A stretch of DNA of 64,000 bases from Paenibacillus tyrphae (GTDB lineage: Bacteria; Bacillota; Bacilli; Paenibacillales; NBRC-103111): positions 186,001 through 250,000 of the forward strand of contig NZ_BSDJ01000001.1 in the NCBI RefSeq assembly GCF_027925525.1. Reading direction: 5' to 3'. The notes beneath the pieces were generated by a model, which ran no database searches, was not told the DNA's origin, and saw only the letters and a list, made by a program, of their open reading frames with translations. The position numbers were made by a program, and so were the translations under genes. Shown one piece after another: positions 17,283 through 25,556 of this stretch; the stretch's first letter is position 1; every line of letters starts with the position of its first letter.

Positions 17283-17561
17283 CTACTTCCCTAATGCAAT
17301 AGCTGTGATAATTTGGATAATCTGATATATCATAAACGAAGCGAAGCCAAGTACCGAGATAGTTGCATAAATTCTTCGGGGATTCTGATACCACTTTGGA
17401 AATTGTTCCAATCGCTTAGGGGCTTGGAAACCTTGAACAATATCCCCATGTTTGATTACATCGTTATAGGGAACTCTCTCGTCTAAAGAATTCGATTGGG
17501 TTTGATTTACAGTAGAGTGAAGCGTCTCGTCATTAAATGGATTGTAGGAAGGATTATTCAT
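17283..17561 (-). CDS. Small single-helix membrane protein, unknown
   Basis: A 92-residue protein with a polar Asn-rich N-terminal half (start MNNPSYNPFNDE) and one C-terminal membrane helix, ISVLGFASFMIYQIIQIITA. GAAGGAGG lies seven bases before the ATG, a strong site that supports expression. No family was recognised. It sits in an AT-rich accessory region next to insertion sequence debris and may have arrived with it. Confidence 0.6.
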   Translation of the reverse strand: MNNPSYNPFNDETLHSTVNQTQSNSLDERVPYNDVIKHGDIVQGFQAPKRLEQFPKWYQNPRRIYATISVLGFASFMIYQIIQIITAIALGK

Positions 17562-17655
17562 TTTAGACCTCCTTCAAATTGCTATCCATACTATAACAAT
17601 TTTTGCTAATTGACGTGGAGGTTTGTTAAACTATGCTGCCCGTTAGAGCGTAATA

Positions 17656-17697
17656 AAAACAAAGAACAGCTGCCGCGGCAAACTGTTACTTGTTTCG
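17656..17697 (-). terminator. GC-rich hairpin with minus-strand T tail
   Basis: AACAG (17665-17669) and CTGTT (17683-17687) flank the perfect palindrome TGCCGCGGCA. On the minus strand the hairpin is followed by TTCTTTGTTTTTATT, so it can act as a terminator for leftward transcripts, such as the truncated gene at 17776-17991. It may also be part of a dispersed intergenic repeat. Confidence 0.5.
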
Positions 17698-17775
17698 TTG
17701 AGCTATCGCTCCGTAAGCGTAATCAAGTTATCTTTTTCCTGAAATCGTGAATTATTTTATATATAGAATTGCTTA

Positions 17776-17991
17776 TCATTCCCAAAATGGTGTACCAGTA
17801 AATAAAAAGCTTTCTCCATTTGCATACCTGCTAAATTCACGAGATGCAGACTTTTTCACATCGGTCGGCAGCCAATTGTTCGCTTCAGGCACACCGAGAG
17901 CGTTCATTATCACAATTAGCCGTAATTCAATAAATAATCCTTCTATTTGTGCCACATAATCATTCGGTAGCGGAAAGTTGAAATGTCTGAT
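17776..17991 (-). pseudogene. C-terminal remnant of an unidentified gene truncated by ISL3 element
   Basis: An open minus-strand frame runs from the end of the ISL3 remnant to a TGA at 17776. It reads protein-like: NFPLPNDYVAQIEGLFIELR, then NALGVPEANNWLPTDV and ending GESFLFTGTPFWE. A GTG occurs at 17955 without a convincing ribosome binding site. The frame overlaps the end of the transposase remnant in a different frame. It looks like the 3' part of a gene cut by the element. No family was recognised. Confidence 0.4.
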
Positions 17992-18722
17992 CCGAGGAAC
18001 ACAGTTTCCTCGTAACCTTGGCAGTTGTAGGACATCAACGAGTAGTAGGTGTTGTACTGCGACCTCATAGAATGTTTCGTTGTCTTGGTTTTACGTATGC
18101 CCTCTGTGAAGAGTATTTTGGCTTTTAAGGATTCGAAAGAGTAGCCCCTACCGATACGGTTAGCAAGCCTAATAAGGTTATTCACAGACTCCGTATAGGC
18201 GTTTGTGACGGGATGAGTTCTTCATCGCCGTAACGATAGACTTAAATGGAGCTCGCATCTCATCAGGAATGCGTCTTAGCCAATGCTGGTACTTGTCGTA
18301 GGCTTCCAGGCGGCTTTTGGAGTCCCATATCTTGAAGAAATCTTCCTTGAGGTCATAAGCCATTTTCAGCTTGGGATAGTTGCCGTCCATAAGTCCAGCA
18401 GTAGCATATCCTGGGCAGTGAGGTCATATTGACGCTTCAGCAGTACATATCTGTCACGCATGAGTTGTCGGCATTGTTTTGGTTCAATTTCTTTGCGGTG
18501 TGCTTTGCGAATATCCTCTAAGGCGGTGTTAGCCATGCGAACCACATGAAACTTATCAACGACAATCATAGCTTGCGGTAGAAACGCCTTCACAGCGTCT
18601 TTATAGGGATTCCACATATCCATGGCGACATATTGTATTAATTCCTTGTTAGGAAGCCTGCTGAGGTACTTTACAATCGTTTCCTTATTGCGATTCTCTA
18701 GCATATCGAATCGCACCCGTTT
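17943..18722 (-). pseudogene. ISL3-family transposase remnant, truncated and frameshifted
   Basis: The C-terminal two thirds of an ISL3-family DDE transposase spread over three frames. Piece one holds YVAMDMWNPYKDAVKAFLPQ and VVDKFHVVRMAN, the DDE-region signatures. Piece two has FFKIWDSKSRLEAYDKYQHW. Piece three reads YTESVNNLIRLANRIGRGYS, typical of the family. Adding one G near 18385 and removing one A near 18220 would restore one frame. The N-terminal third is absent, cut near 18722. No terminal inverted repeats were seen. It is non-functional. Confidence 0.85.
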
Positions 18723-18759
18723 GGGGAATACCGAATGTTAAATTGAATGAGAGGAGAAT

Positions 18760-19170
18760 TCAGTCATTAACCATAACATCCCATGCTACACCAAACTTAT
18801 CCCTAAAATGACCAAAATAGTCTCCCCATGGTTGATCTTCAAGCGGATATATTATATTTCCCCCCTCACTTAACGCTGCAAATAAGCGGTCAGCTTCTTC
18901 TCGGGATTTTGGATTGAGATTTATTGTTACATTTGGAATCAAATCCCAGTGCATTGGTTCCTTAGTATCGCTTGCCATTAACCTACTTTCACCTAAATCA
19001 AGACCCATATTTAAAATAAGATTTTTTTCTTCATCCGGTAATTCTTTGTCACTCATATCCTGATAGCGTACAATTGGCCCTGCCAAATCAACCTTCAACG
19101 CATCTTTATAAAACGACATAGCCTCCTCTGTTTGACCATTAAATTTCAAATACACGTTTACCTTAACCAT
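18760..19170 (-). CDS. VOC family protein (PhnB-like glyoxalase fold)
   Basis: A 136-residue VOC-superfamily protein of the PhnB type. It opens KVNVYLKFNGQTEEAMSFYK, then has LNMGLDLGESRLMASD and PLEDQPWGDYFGHFRDKFG, ending in VAWDVMVND, which is the family pattern. GAAGGAGAG lies upstream of the ATG. These proteins bind metals or small molecules and some are antibiotic-resistance or dioxygenase enzymes; the function here is unknown. It is sandwiched between two ISL3 remnants in an AT-rich region, suggesting acquisition by transfer. Confidence 0.9.
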   Translation of the reverse strand: MVKVNVYLKFNGQTEEAMSFYKDALKVDLAGPIVRYQDMSDKELPDEEKNLILNMGLDLGESRLMASDTKEPMHWDLIPNVTINLNPKSREEADRLFAALSEGGNIIYPLEDQPWGDYFGHFRDKFGVAWDVMVND

Positions 19171-19272
19171 CGAACATCTCTCCTTCTTTTTATTCCCTTT
19201 TATTCTAGCATTTCAATTCCTGTATAACTTCTTCTCGATTGCTCAAATTCGGATTTTATGGTGGAAAAGAGC

Positions 19273-19467
19273 TTATAATTCGCCCTTCTCCAATTTCTCG
19301 ATTAAGGTGGAAAGATCGATACCAAGCAGGGTTGTTTCTTCCGGTTCACGAATAACTGGTGGCATTTTGAACATTGGGAAGTATTCTTCCCGTTCATAGT
19401 TATCGATCCGCCGCTGATACTTAGGCTTACGTTCCTTTGCAAGCCCTTCGGTAAAGAGTAGTAACAT
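19273..19467 (-). pseudogene. C-terminal remnant of a second ISL3-family transposase
   Basis: A 64-codon frame beginning LLFTEGLAKERKPKYQRR and ending GIDLSTLIEKLEKGEL. It aligns by eye with the end of the neighbouring ISL3 remnant (ILFTEGIRKTK and VFLGSDIST), but differs enough to come from another element. It begins right at the stop of the hydrolase gene, so the fusion point is precise. No start signal was seen. Non-functional debris. Confidence 0.6.
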
Positions 19468-19468
19468 A

Positions 19469-20329
19469 TCAACTGCCCTGAGGGTTTAAGAATTTTAGTA
19501 TTCTAACTGCCTGGTTGACAATAAGGTGGCCCGTATCCGGCAGCAGCTCAATCTTAGCTTGTTGTGCAAATTGTTGAAGTCGATTAATACTCTTGCTAGC
19601 AGGTATTAATTGATCAGAGTCGCCAAAAAGCATTAATATCGGCATCGTTAATTGATTAAGTGACTGATTATCAAATAGTGGCATTTTTGCAGTACGTGGC
19701 TTGAAATATTTGAAAGTAAGTGATGAGAATGCAAGATCTTCTTGCAATCCGGCCGATGATGAAGAAAGATTACCAGCACCCACTAATTTAAGAGTTTGTA
19801 GCTGACCCCATTTTCCAAGAAGTGAGAAGAAGATTGCTTTCCATAGGAAACTGGCTTTTTCATGCGCAAGCCCTCCGGGACAAAGCAAAACCAAGTTCTC
19901 AACTTTATCGGGATACGTGGTAGCGAAACTCAACGCCATCCAGCCGCCTAATGACATAGCTACAATTGAACAGGAGCTTAATCTAAGTGCGTTTATTGTT
20001 TCGTTCAACCATAGAGCATATGCACCACTTTCGTAGCTTGGCCGGCTTGCCGCTGATAATCCTGCTTCTCCAATAATGTCGATTGCATAAACATTGTGAG
20101 ATTTAGAAAGAGAAGCTACATCGCCATACCAAGTGTAAGAATTCGATACGCTTCCATGCAGGAGGATCAGCGGGGGATTGTCCTTCGATCCTGACTCAAT
20201 GACAAAAGTCGGTCCGAAACTTGTCTCAACTTCATATTTGCGGTTTTCCACCGGCCAGCTGGCAAGTATTTTTCGGTACTGTCCTAAAACTTCTCGTTTA
20301 CCTGCTTCTGACTTATATATATTTTCCAT
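19469..20329 (-). CDS. Alpha/beta hydrolase
   Basis: A 286-residue alpha/beta hydrolase. The ATG of MENIYKSEAGKRE overlaps the stop of the PadR-DUF4180 gene by four bases (ATGA). The oxyanion motif PPLILLHGSVSNSYTW and the nucleophile elbow IVAMSLGGWMAL (serine in the GxSxG-like position, with Met-Ser-Leu-Gly-Gly) are clear. The acid is near MLFGDSDQLIP and the histidine in LPDTGHLIV. It is coupled to the regulator, which probably controls it. The 3' end abuts an ISL3 fragment, so the last few residues may be altered. Substrate unknown. Confidence 0.9.
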   Translation of the reverse strand: MENIYKSEAGKREVLGQYRKILASWPVENRKYEVETSFGPTFVIESGSKDNPPLILLHGSVSNSYTWYGDVASLSKSHNVYAIDIIGEAGLSAASRPSYESGAYALWLNETINALRLSSCSIVAMSLGGWMALSFATTYPDKVENLVLLCPGGLAHEKASFLWKAIFFSLLGKWGQLQTLKLVGAGNLSSSSAGLQEDLAFSSLTFKYFKPRTAKMPLFDNQSLNQLTMPILMLFGDSDQLIPASKSINRLQQFAQQAKIELLPDTGHLIVNQAVRILKFLNPQGS

Positions 20330-21260
20330 CAGTTCTCGCCTTCTCTCTTTTTCAGAAGCCATTCTTCAGCTTCTTCTTTACTTTCATACATTCTAAAATG
20401 ATGGCCTTTGTTCGTTTCCATGGCCATTTCTTTAAATCTGCCATTTTGAATGGTCTCCTGAGGAATAATAGCAGCAACCTTTATACCATAATTTATAAAT
20501 TTTTGAATAATATCACCAGCAACTTTGGTTTTAAGTTTGAAGAAGTCCTCTGATAATGCTGCATAGTGTATCATAATCGCATTTGTCTCATGCTCCCAAC
20601 ACAAAGCTATTAGATCAAGTGCATCATTCTCTGTGCTTAAAGGTTCAGTAGTAGAGATCAGTTCAATATATTTTTTACTTTCTATTTCTCTAATTTGATA
20701 GTTCATTTTCTCCGCTTCCTCCACAACTTCATTTTCAAACAACTTCTGACGGGTTTCACGGACCCAATTTAGTTCATTATTATAGGTTGAAATAATGTTT
20801 TCTGAAATCATTTCCCATATTAAGCTTTCCCTAGTGCTTCTATTAGGTGAATGAAGAGCACGTCTGTATTTCTCATTCTGCATAATCAATTGCAGTTTGA
20901 TTTCATTTTCATATTCTGAGAGTACATTACTTAATTCTTGATTACTTAACATATCTGACCAAGCAAGCTGCACCAAAAATGTTTTTTTTATCTCAGGAGC
21001 ATCTGGTGATGATACAAGCCATTTTTTTAGTTCTTTAAGTCCTTCTTCTGTTATGGAATATATTTTTTTTGAAAGTTATCCTGATGGACCACTTCATTGG
21101 AAACAAATACATTATTTTCCATGTTCATTAGAGCCTTGTAAATTTGATTATTATTACCGGACCAATACATGAAGGAAGAATCCTCAAAAATCTTTTTTAG
21201 TTCATATCCTGTTGAGGACTTCCAACTCAGTATGCCTAATATTGCTAATTGAATTGACAT
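20329..21260 (-). pseudogene. PadR-family regulator fused to DUF4180, single-base frameshift
   Basis: Two adjacent frames make one protein. The first (from 21260) is a PadR winged helix: LAILGILSWKSSTGYELKKI, then FMYWSGNNNQIYKALMNMEN. It stops at 21050. The second continues with ITEEGLKELKKWLVSSP, a helical C-terminal dimerisation region and a DUF4180 domain (EDFFKLKTKVAGDIIQKFIN). The break falls in an eight-T run at 21063-21070 (A8 on the coding strand); with nine, the frame reads KKIYSITEEG without gaps, giving about 310 residues. The promoter and operator are intact. It may be a real mutation, slippage, or a sequencing error. It is coupled to the hydrolase. Confidence 0.8.
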
Positions 21261-21276
21261 AATTACACCTCGTTAT

Positions 21277-21320
21277 CAATAACATAGGTTAATAGTAACA
21301 CATGTTATTGTGGATGTAAA
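21277..21320 (-). promoter_or_regulatory. Promoter and putative autoregulatory operator of PadR gene
   Basis: On the minus strand TTTACA (21315-21320) and TACTAT (21292-21297) are separated by exactly 17 bases, a good sigma-A promoter. CAATAACAT (21277-21285) and ATGTTATTG (21302-21310) form perfect nine-base inverted repeats spanning the spacer and the start site. PadR regulators often bind ATGT/ACAT dyads at their own promoters, so autorepression is likely. Confidence 0.65.
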
Positions 21321-21511
21321 TCGAATTATCTTTAATTGACCTAAGACGAAGGTATTTAATGAGGACCTATAGTACTTCTGGAATGGATACTACTACGATC
21401 AGCTGAAGACTCAAATAGGCATGCATAGGACTTTTTCTGAAATAGCTGATTGAGCAAGGTGAATAATTACTGGAGTTGACTTACCTCGAGGCTATTGATA
21501 TATGTAAATAA

Positions 21512-21652
21512 TTCCACCACAAAATCCGAATACCCAACTATTTTAACCCGGCATATCACTTTGATTTCTGGGAATCGACGACCATGCCGGATATTTATAA
21601 GCTGGATTTCCAGGGCAAAGCTTTATTAAACGTGAAAAGATTATGGAAGTAA
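21512..21652 (+). pseudogene. C-terminal remnant of an unidentified gene
   Basis: A plus-strand frame of 46 codons ending in TAA reads IRIPNYFNPAYHFDFWES and then PDIYKLDFQGKALLNVKRLW, convincingly protein-like, but has no start signal and is closed upstream by a stop. It lies in the 419-base gap between the PadR promoter and the DinB gene, at the right border of the AT-rich region. The rest of the gap shows nothing else. Probably the 3' end of a gene lost by rearrangement. Confidence 0.35.
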
Positions 21653-21679
21653 TCTGAACCGGTCTGAGGAGGAAAATGA

Positions 21680-22138
21680 ATGCTGCGGTTATTTCGATAC
21701 AATTGGATGGTGCGGGACGAATGGTTTGAGACCTTCGGGGCAATAAGTGAGGAAGAGCTGCTGCGCGAACGCACCGGCGGAGTCGGCTCCATCCTGAAGA
21801 CGCTGTTTCATATCGTCGATGTGGAGTGCAGCTGGATTCGGGTCATCAAGGGCGAGCCGGACCCAGAGCCCGATTTCAATGACTTCGCGAGCTTGGACAA
21901 AGTCCGGCAGCTGTCTGCGCGGTATCGGAGCGAAGTCGAGGACTTTCTCGTACATTGGACCAATGAGTCCGATGGCGAACCGGTCACGCCTTCCGGGGCG
22001 GAAGAAACGTTTACCCAAGGCGAAATTTTAAGACATGTGATCGCCCATGAAATCCACCATGTCGGACAATTGTCCGTCTGGGCCAAGGAATTGGGTTTGC
22101 GGGCGGTTTCGGCTAACTTCATCCGCAGAGGCTTATAG
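21680..22138 (+). CDS. DinB family protein
   Basis: A 152-residue DinB-superfamily protein with the three histidine positions in TLFHIVDVECSWI (about residue 43) and HVIAHEIHHVGQLSVWAKEL (about 119-127). GAGGAGG precedes the ATG. It belongs to the Bacillus YjoA/DinB subgroup rather than resembling the other DinB protein at 10395-10898 closely. It marks the return to GC-rich sequence. The enzymatic role is unknown. Confidence 0.92.
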   Translation: MLRLFRYNWMVRDEWFETFGAISEEELLRERTGGVGSILKTLFHIVDVECSWIRVIKGEPDPEPDFNDFASLDKVRQLSARYRSEVEDFLVHWTNESDGEPVTPSGAEETFTQGEILRHVIAHEIHHVGQLSVWAKELGLRAVSANFIRRGL

Positions 22139-22139
22139 A

Positions 22140-22178
22140 TAGGCAGCCGCCGGCTCTCTGGGGGCCAGCGGGTGCCTA
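22140..22178. terminator. Hairpin between DinB and DUF4127 genes
   Basis: TAGGCAGCCGC (22140-22150) pairs with GCGGGTGCCTA (22168-22178) with one mismatch, between two convergent genes. It lacks a clear T run on either strand, so termination is inferred from position. Confidence 0.45.
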
Positions 22179-22198
22179 AGCTGTGGGACTAACCCCCT

Positions 22199-23725
22199 CT
22201 ACCTCCTCTCGACACGCACGCGCAGGCCGACTTCGAACATCCGGCTCCACGGCATGCGGCAGTCGTCAATCACGACGCGATGCCCTTCGTCGTCGATCTG
22301 CTCCCGGGCAAACCCCTGCAGCTCCCGCTTCACGAGGTCCGCCACCGCCCCACGCTCTCCGTCGACCGAGAAGTACGTATGCCCCATGGACGGCAGGCAC
22401 GACTGGGTGACCTGCTGACGGACGGAGGCGCAGTAGCCCGCATCCTCCACGAGCCGCATGGCCAGAAAATCGCGATGGCCCGGCGTATCGCCGTATAAGT
22501 AATAAATGAGTCCCTGCGAGAGGCACGTGCCGAGCGTATTGCCGTTGGTGTTCCAGCCGGCATAGGCGGCCAAGCGGAACAGCAGCCCCTTCTGCCGCAG
22601 CAGCGCAAGCAGCTCCAGATCAGAGCCGTTGGCATAGGCGACATCGGCGACCAGACAAGGCTTTTTCCAGCGGTGAACGACCTCGTGCGCCATTTCCGTC
22701 AATTCGACGAGGTTCCGCAGCACGGTATATCCACGGTTCGTATTCGGTAAAGCCTGCTCGCCGGCTTCGATCATCTGCTCCCCCGGCGAATTCACGCACA
22801 GAACCAGATCTGCTTCGCTGACGGAGGAAGCCATCAGCGCGCCTGCGGCCACGATGTGGCATTTTAGCGTCTCGTACAGCATCCGGTCTTCGTACAACGG
22901 CGTCACGAACGGACCCTGCACACTCGAAAAATGCGGGTAAATGAGCGGCCGGACGCCCATAAACCCGTTGATCATACGGGCCAGCAGCGTACAGCCGACC
23001 TCGTCGGCTCCCGGGTACATATAGACCTGAAGCTGCAGGCTCAGGCTCCGGATATGCTCGCGCACGCGCTGCTGGTCTACGGCCGTTAGCCCGAAGGGCG
23101 CCGAGTCGTCCTGCGGCACGATCATGAAGTCGACGATCCGCTCCTTCACCAGCTCGACTGCCCACCGGTTGACCTGCAAATTGACGTCTCGACGCTCCGT
23201 GTAATCCTGCCATACGACGTCAGGGATAGCCGTATCCAGCCGCTTCAGCTCCGCAAGCTCCTTCTCGTCCGCCAGCCCAAGCTCCGCCCGGTGCCTAAGA
23301 TATCCCCGCCGAAAAATGTCCTTCCCCCACGCTTCGTAATAATCCGGTTCCTCGTCACCGCTCGAATAGCTCGGACAGCGCATGATCAGGTTGAAAGCAT
23401 ACAGCCGCAGCTTCGGATTAATTTGCTTCAGCTTGCGCAGCCGATCCAACCGCTCCCGGCACTGCTCCGGGGACAACTGGTGCAGTCTCGACGGCACGAT
23501 GCCGCCGTACACCAGCGTATCCAGCGACACGATTACGCCGTCAGCTTCGGCCGCCCGCTCGAACAACCAAGCCCATAGCTGCTCCACGTCTGCAGGCGAC
23601 TTTTTACGCCCCATCGCCTCCGGCTCCGGCCTCACAAGCCGAAAATCCGTACCGGCGGCCAGATCGGCCGGAAAATCGAAGTTGCACGGACGTTCGTCCA
23701 GCGGAACGTACAGTATGGTTCGCAT
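22199..23725 (-). CDS. DUF4127 family protein
   Basis: A 508-residue protein of the DUF4127 family. The ATG of MRTILYVPLDERPCNFDF was chosen because GGGGGAAG precedes it; the frame is open further upstream without a site. Characteristic stretches are YVPLDERPCNFDFPADLA, VSLDTLVYGGIVPSRLH and YLYGDTPGHRDFLAMRLVED. There is no signal peptide, so it should be cytoplasmic. The family has no assigned biochemical function to my knowledge. It is the last gene of the NanE-containing sugar locus, 29 bases after nanE, so a catabolic step on an amino sugar or derived sugar acid is a reasonable inference, not a demonstration. Confidence 0.88.
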   Translation of the reverse strand: MRTILYVPLDERPCNFDFPADLAAGTDFRLVRPEPEAMGRKKSPADVEQLWAWLFERAAEADGVIVSLDTLVYGGIVPSRLHQLSPEQCRERLDRLRKLKQINPKLRLYAFNLIMRCPSYSSGDEEPDYYEAWGKDIFRRGYLRHRAELGLADEKELAELKRLDTAIPDVVWQDYTERRDVNLQVNRWAVELVKERIVDFMIVPQDDSAPFGLTAVDQQRVREHIRSLSLQLQVYMYPGADEVGCTLLARMINGFMGVRPLIYPHFSSVQGPFVTPLYEDRMLYETLKCHIVAAGALMASSVSEADLVLCVNSPGEQMIEAGEQALPNTNRGYTVLRNLVELTEMAHEVVHRWKKPCLVADVAYANGSDLELLALLRQKGLLFRLAAYAGWNTNGNTLGTCLSQGLIYYLYGDTPGHRDFLAMRLVEDAGYCASVRQQVTQSCLPSMGHTYFSVDGERGAVADLVKRELQGFAREQIDDEGHRVVIDDCRMPWSRMFEVGLRVRVERR

Positions 23726-23754
23726 GGCTTCCCCCTCCCCCGGCCTCGTCATCT

Positions 23755-24432
23755 CTAGCCGCTCTCCCGAATGGCATGTACGAACCGCTCGGTAATGTGC
23801 TGTGGACGGGTAATCGCCCCGCCGATGACGACGAACTGCGCCCCCGCGTCCAGCGCCCGCTTGACATCCTCCGGCTTGCCGTATCTTCCTTCCGCGACAA
23901 CCGGAACTTGCACGGCTGCAGCCAAGCGGGCCACCAGCACAATGTCCGGCTCGGCCGATTGCGCGCTGTACGGCGTGTAGCCCGACAACGTCGTCGATAT
24001 CCAGTCGACGCCGAGCTGCGCGGCGTACCGCCCTTCCTCCTCAGTCGAAATATCCGCCATAATCAGGATGTCCCGCCGCTTAAGCTCCTTCACCGTATCC
24101 GCCAGCGTCCGTCCGTCAGGCCGTGGCCGGTTCGTACCGTCCAGCGCAACAATATCCGCGCCGGCCGCATGGACGGCGAGTGCATCCTCCAGCGTCGGCG
24201 TAATATACACGTCGCTGCCTTCGCAGCTTCGTTTGTTCAAGCCGATCACCGGTACGGCGACGGCTTGCTTCACGGCAAAAATATCCGCGAGCCCGTTCGC
24301 GCGAATGCCGACCGCTCCGCCAAGCACGGCCGCTTTGGCCATCTCGGCCATATGGTGGGGGCCGAACAGCGGCTCCCCCTCATACGCTTGGCAGGAGACG
24401 ACCAGGCCTCTCTCCGTAATTCTTTGTCTCAT
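23755..24432 (-). CDS. nanE: N-acetylmannosamine-6-phosphate 2-epimerase
   Basis: A 225-residue TIM-barrel enzyme converting N-acetylmannosamine 6-phosphate to N-acetylglucosamine 6-phosphate. The ATG of MRQRITERG follows GGGAGA. Family motifs include SCQAYEGEPLFGPHHMAEM, GGAVGIRANG, VIGLNKR and VALDGTNRPRP, and LMADISTEEEG. The late GGAITRPQHITERFV is the phosphate-binding end. It lies between the Gfo/Idh dehydrogenase and the DUF4127 gene. The usual companions of sialic acid use (NanA lyase, NanK kinase, NagA, NagB) are missing here. Confidence 0.93.
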   Translation of the reverse strand: MRQRITERGLVVSCQAYEGEPLFGPHHMAEMAKAAVLGGAVGIRANGLADIFAVKQAVAVPVIGLNKRSCEGSDVYITPTLEDALAVHAAGADIVALDGTNRPRPDGRTLADTVKELKRRDILIMADISTEEEGRYAAQLGVDWISTTLSGYTPYSAQSAEPDIVLVARLAAAVQVPVVAEGRYGKPEDVKRALDAGAQFVVIGGAITRPQHITERFVHAIRESG

Positions 24433-24461
24433 CTTATGATCTCCCAACCGCAAATAGGATG

Positions 24462-25517
24462 CTAAAACCGGATTTCCTCGCCCGACTGCGCCGATTCGTA
24501 GATGCCGCACAGCATTTTCATCATTTCCACGCCGTCCTGCACCGGGCTGATCGTCTGTTCTCGGCCTTGACAGCACGCGATGAAATGGTCGATTTCGTTC
24601 TGGAAGCCGCGTTCGAAATCAAACGTCAGATGATCGATCTGCGGCGTTATGTTCAAAATTGTATCGTGCCGCTCCGTGACAATCGTCAGCTCCGGCTCCA
24701 CTTCGACCCCGCCTTTGTCCCCGTACAATTTGACGGCGAATTCGTCCTTCTTGGTCTGAAGCGTGAAGCTGACATCAACGAGCAAGGAAGCTCCGTTCTC
24801 GAAACGGATCATCGCGTTGGCCAGATCCTCCACCGTATTGTGCTCGTTGTAGTCGGCTGCCTTATAGTAATCCAAATGTTGAATATGGCTCCGGTTACCC
24901 AGCTTCCGGTACGCATTGCCGCTGATGGATTTGACCTTCGGCTTGCCCATCAAGTACCAACACAGATCGATGATATGAACACCGAGATCGATGAGCGGAC
25001 CGCCGCCCGAGCGCTCGATGTCGGAGAACCAGCCGCCCGGATTGCCGAGCCGGCGCAAGCAGGTCGCTTTGGCGTAATAGATTTCGCCCAGTTCGCCCGC
25101 ATCGATGAACTTCTTTAGCACGCGCACATTGGTGCCATACCGGCGCACATACCCGATCTGCAGCGTCTTGCCGCTTCGGGCGACCGCCTCCTCCACCTGA
25201 AGCGCTTCCTCCACCGTCTTGCACAGCGGCTTCTCGCACAACACGTGCTTGCCCGCCTCCAAGGCGGCGATGCTGATGGCGGCGTGGCTGTTGTTCCATG
25301 TGCACACGCTCACCGCGTCGATGTCCGGATCGGCAAGCAGCTGCTTGTAATCCGTAAATACTTTTCCCGCTCCGTAGGCTTCCGCCTTAGTTTTCGCCCG
25401 CCCCTCGTTCAAATCGCAGATCGCCGCAAGCTCCACCTCCGGGTTGCCCGCATAAGCCTTCAAATGCATTTCCGAAATACTTCCCGCTCCGATAACACCG
25501 ATTCTCACTTTACTCAT
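24462..25517 (-). CDS. Gfo/Idh/MocA family oxidoreductase
   Basis: A 351-residue NAD(P)-dependent sugar dehydrogenase. The ATG of MSKVRIG follows GGGAGGATT. The Rossmann motif is RIGVIGAGSISEMHLKAYAG, followed by HVLCEKPLCKTVEEA, the family's conserved Glu-Lys-Pro, and GGGPLIDLGVHIIDLCWYLM, carrying the catalytic Asp and His. It is full length. Its place between the isomerase-like protein and NanE suggests it oxidises or epimerises the imported sugar before entry into amino-sugar metabolism. Confidence 0.93.
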   Translation of the reverse strand: MSKVRIGVIGAGSISEMHLKAYAGNPEVELAAICDLNEGRAKTKAEAYGAGKVFTDYKQLLADPDIDAVSVCTWNNSHAAISIAALEAGKHVLCEKPLCKTVEEALQVEEAVARSGKTLQIGYVRRYGTNVRVLKKFIDAGELGEIYYAKATCLRRLGNPGGWFSDIERSGGGPLIDLGVHIIDLCWYLMGKPKVKSISGNAYRKLGNRSHIQHLDYYKAADYNEHNTVEDLANAMIRFENGASLLVDVSFTLQTKKDEFAVKLYGDKGGVEVEPELTIVTERHDTILNITPQIDHLTFDFERGFQNEIDHFIACCQGREQTISPVQDGVEMMKMLCGIYESAQSGEEIRF

Positions 25518-25556
25518 GACGAATCCTCCCGATCCGAATATGTTCAAGCTTAAAAT

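Noticed and set aside
17747..17959. 70-codon plus-strand frame next to the ISL3 remnant
   Set aside because: No ribosome binding site or family resemblance; the minus-strand reading of the same DNA is more protein-like.
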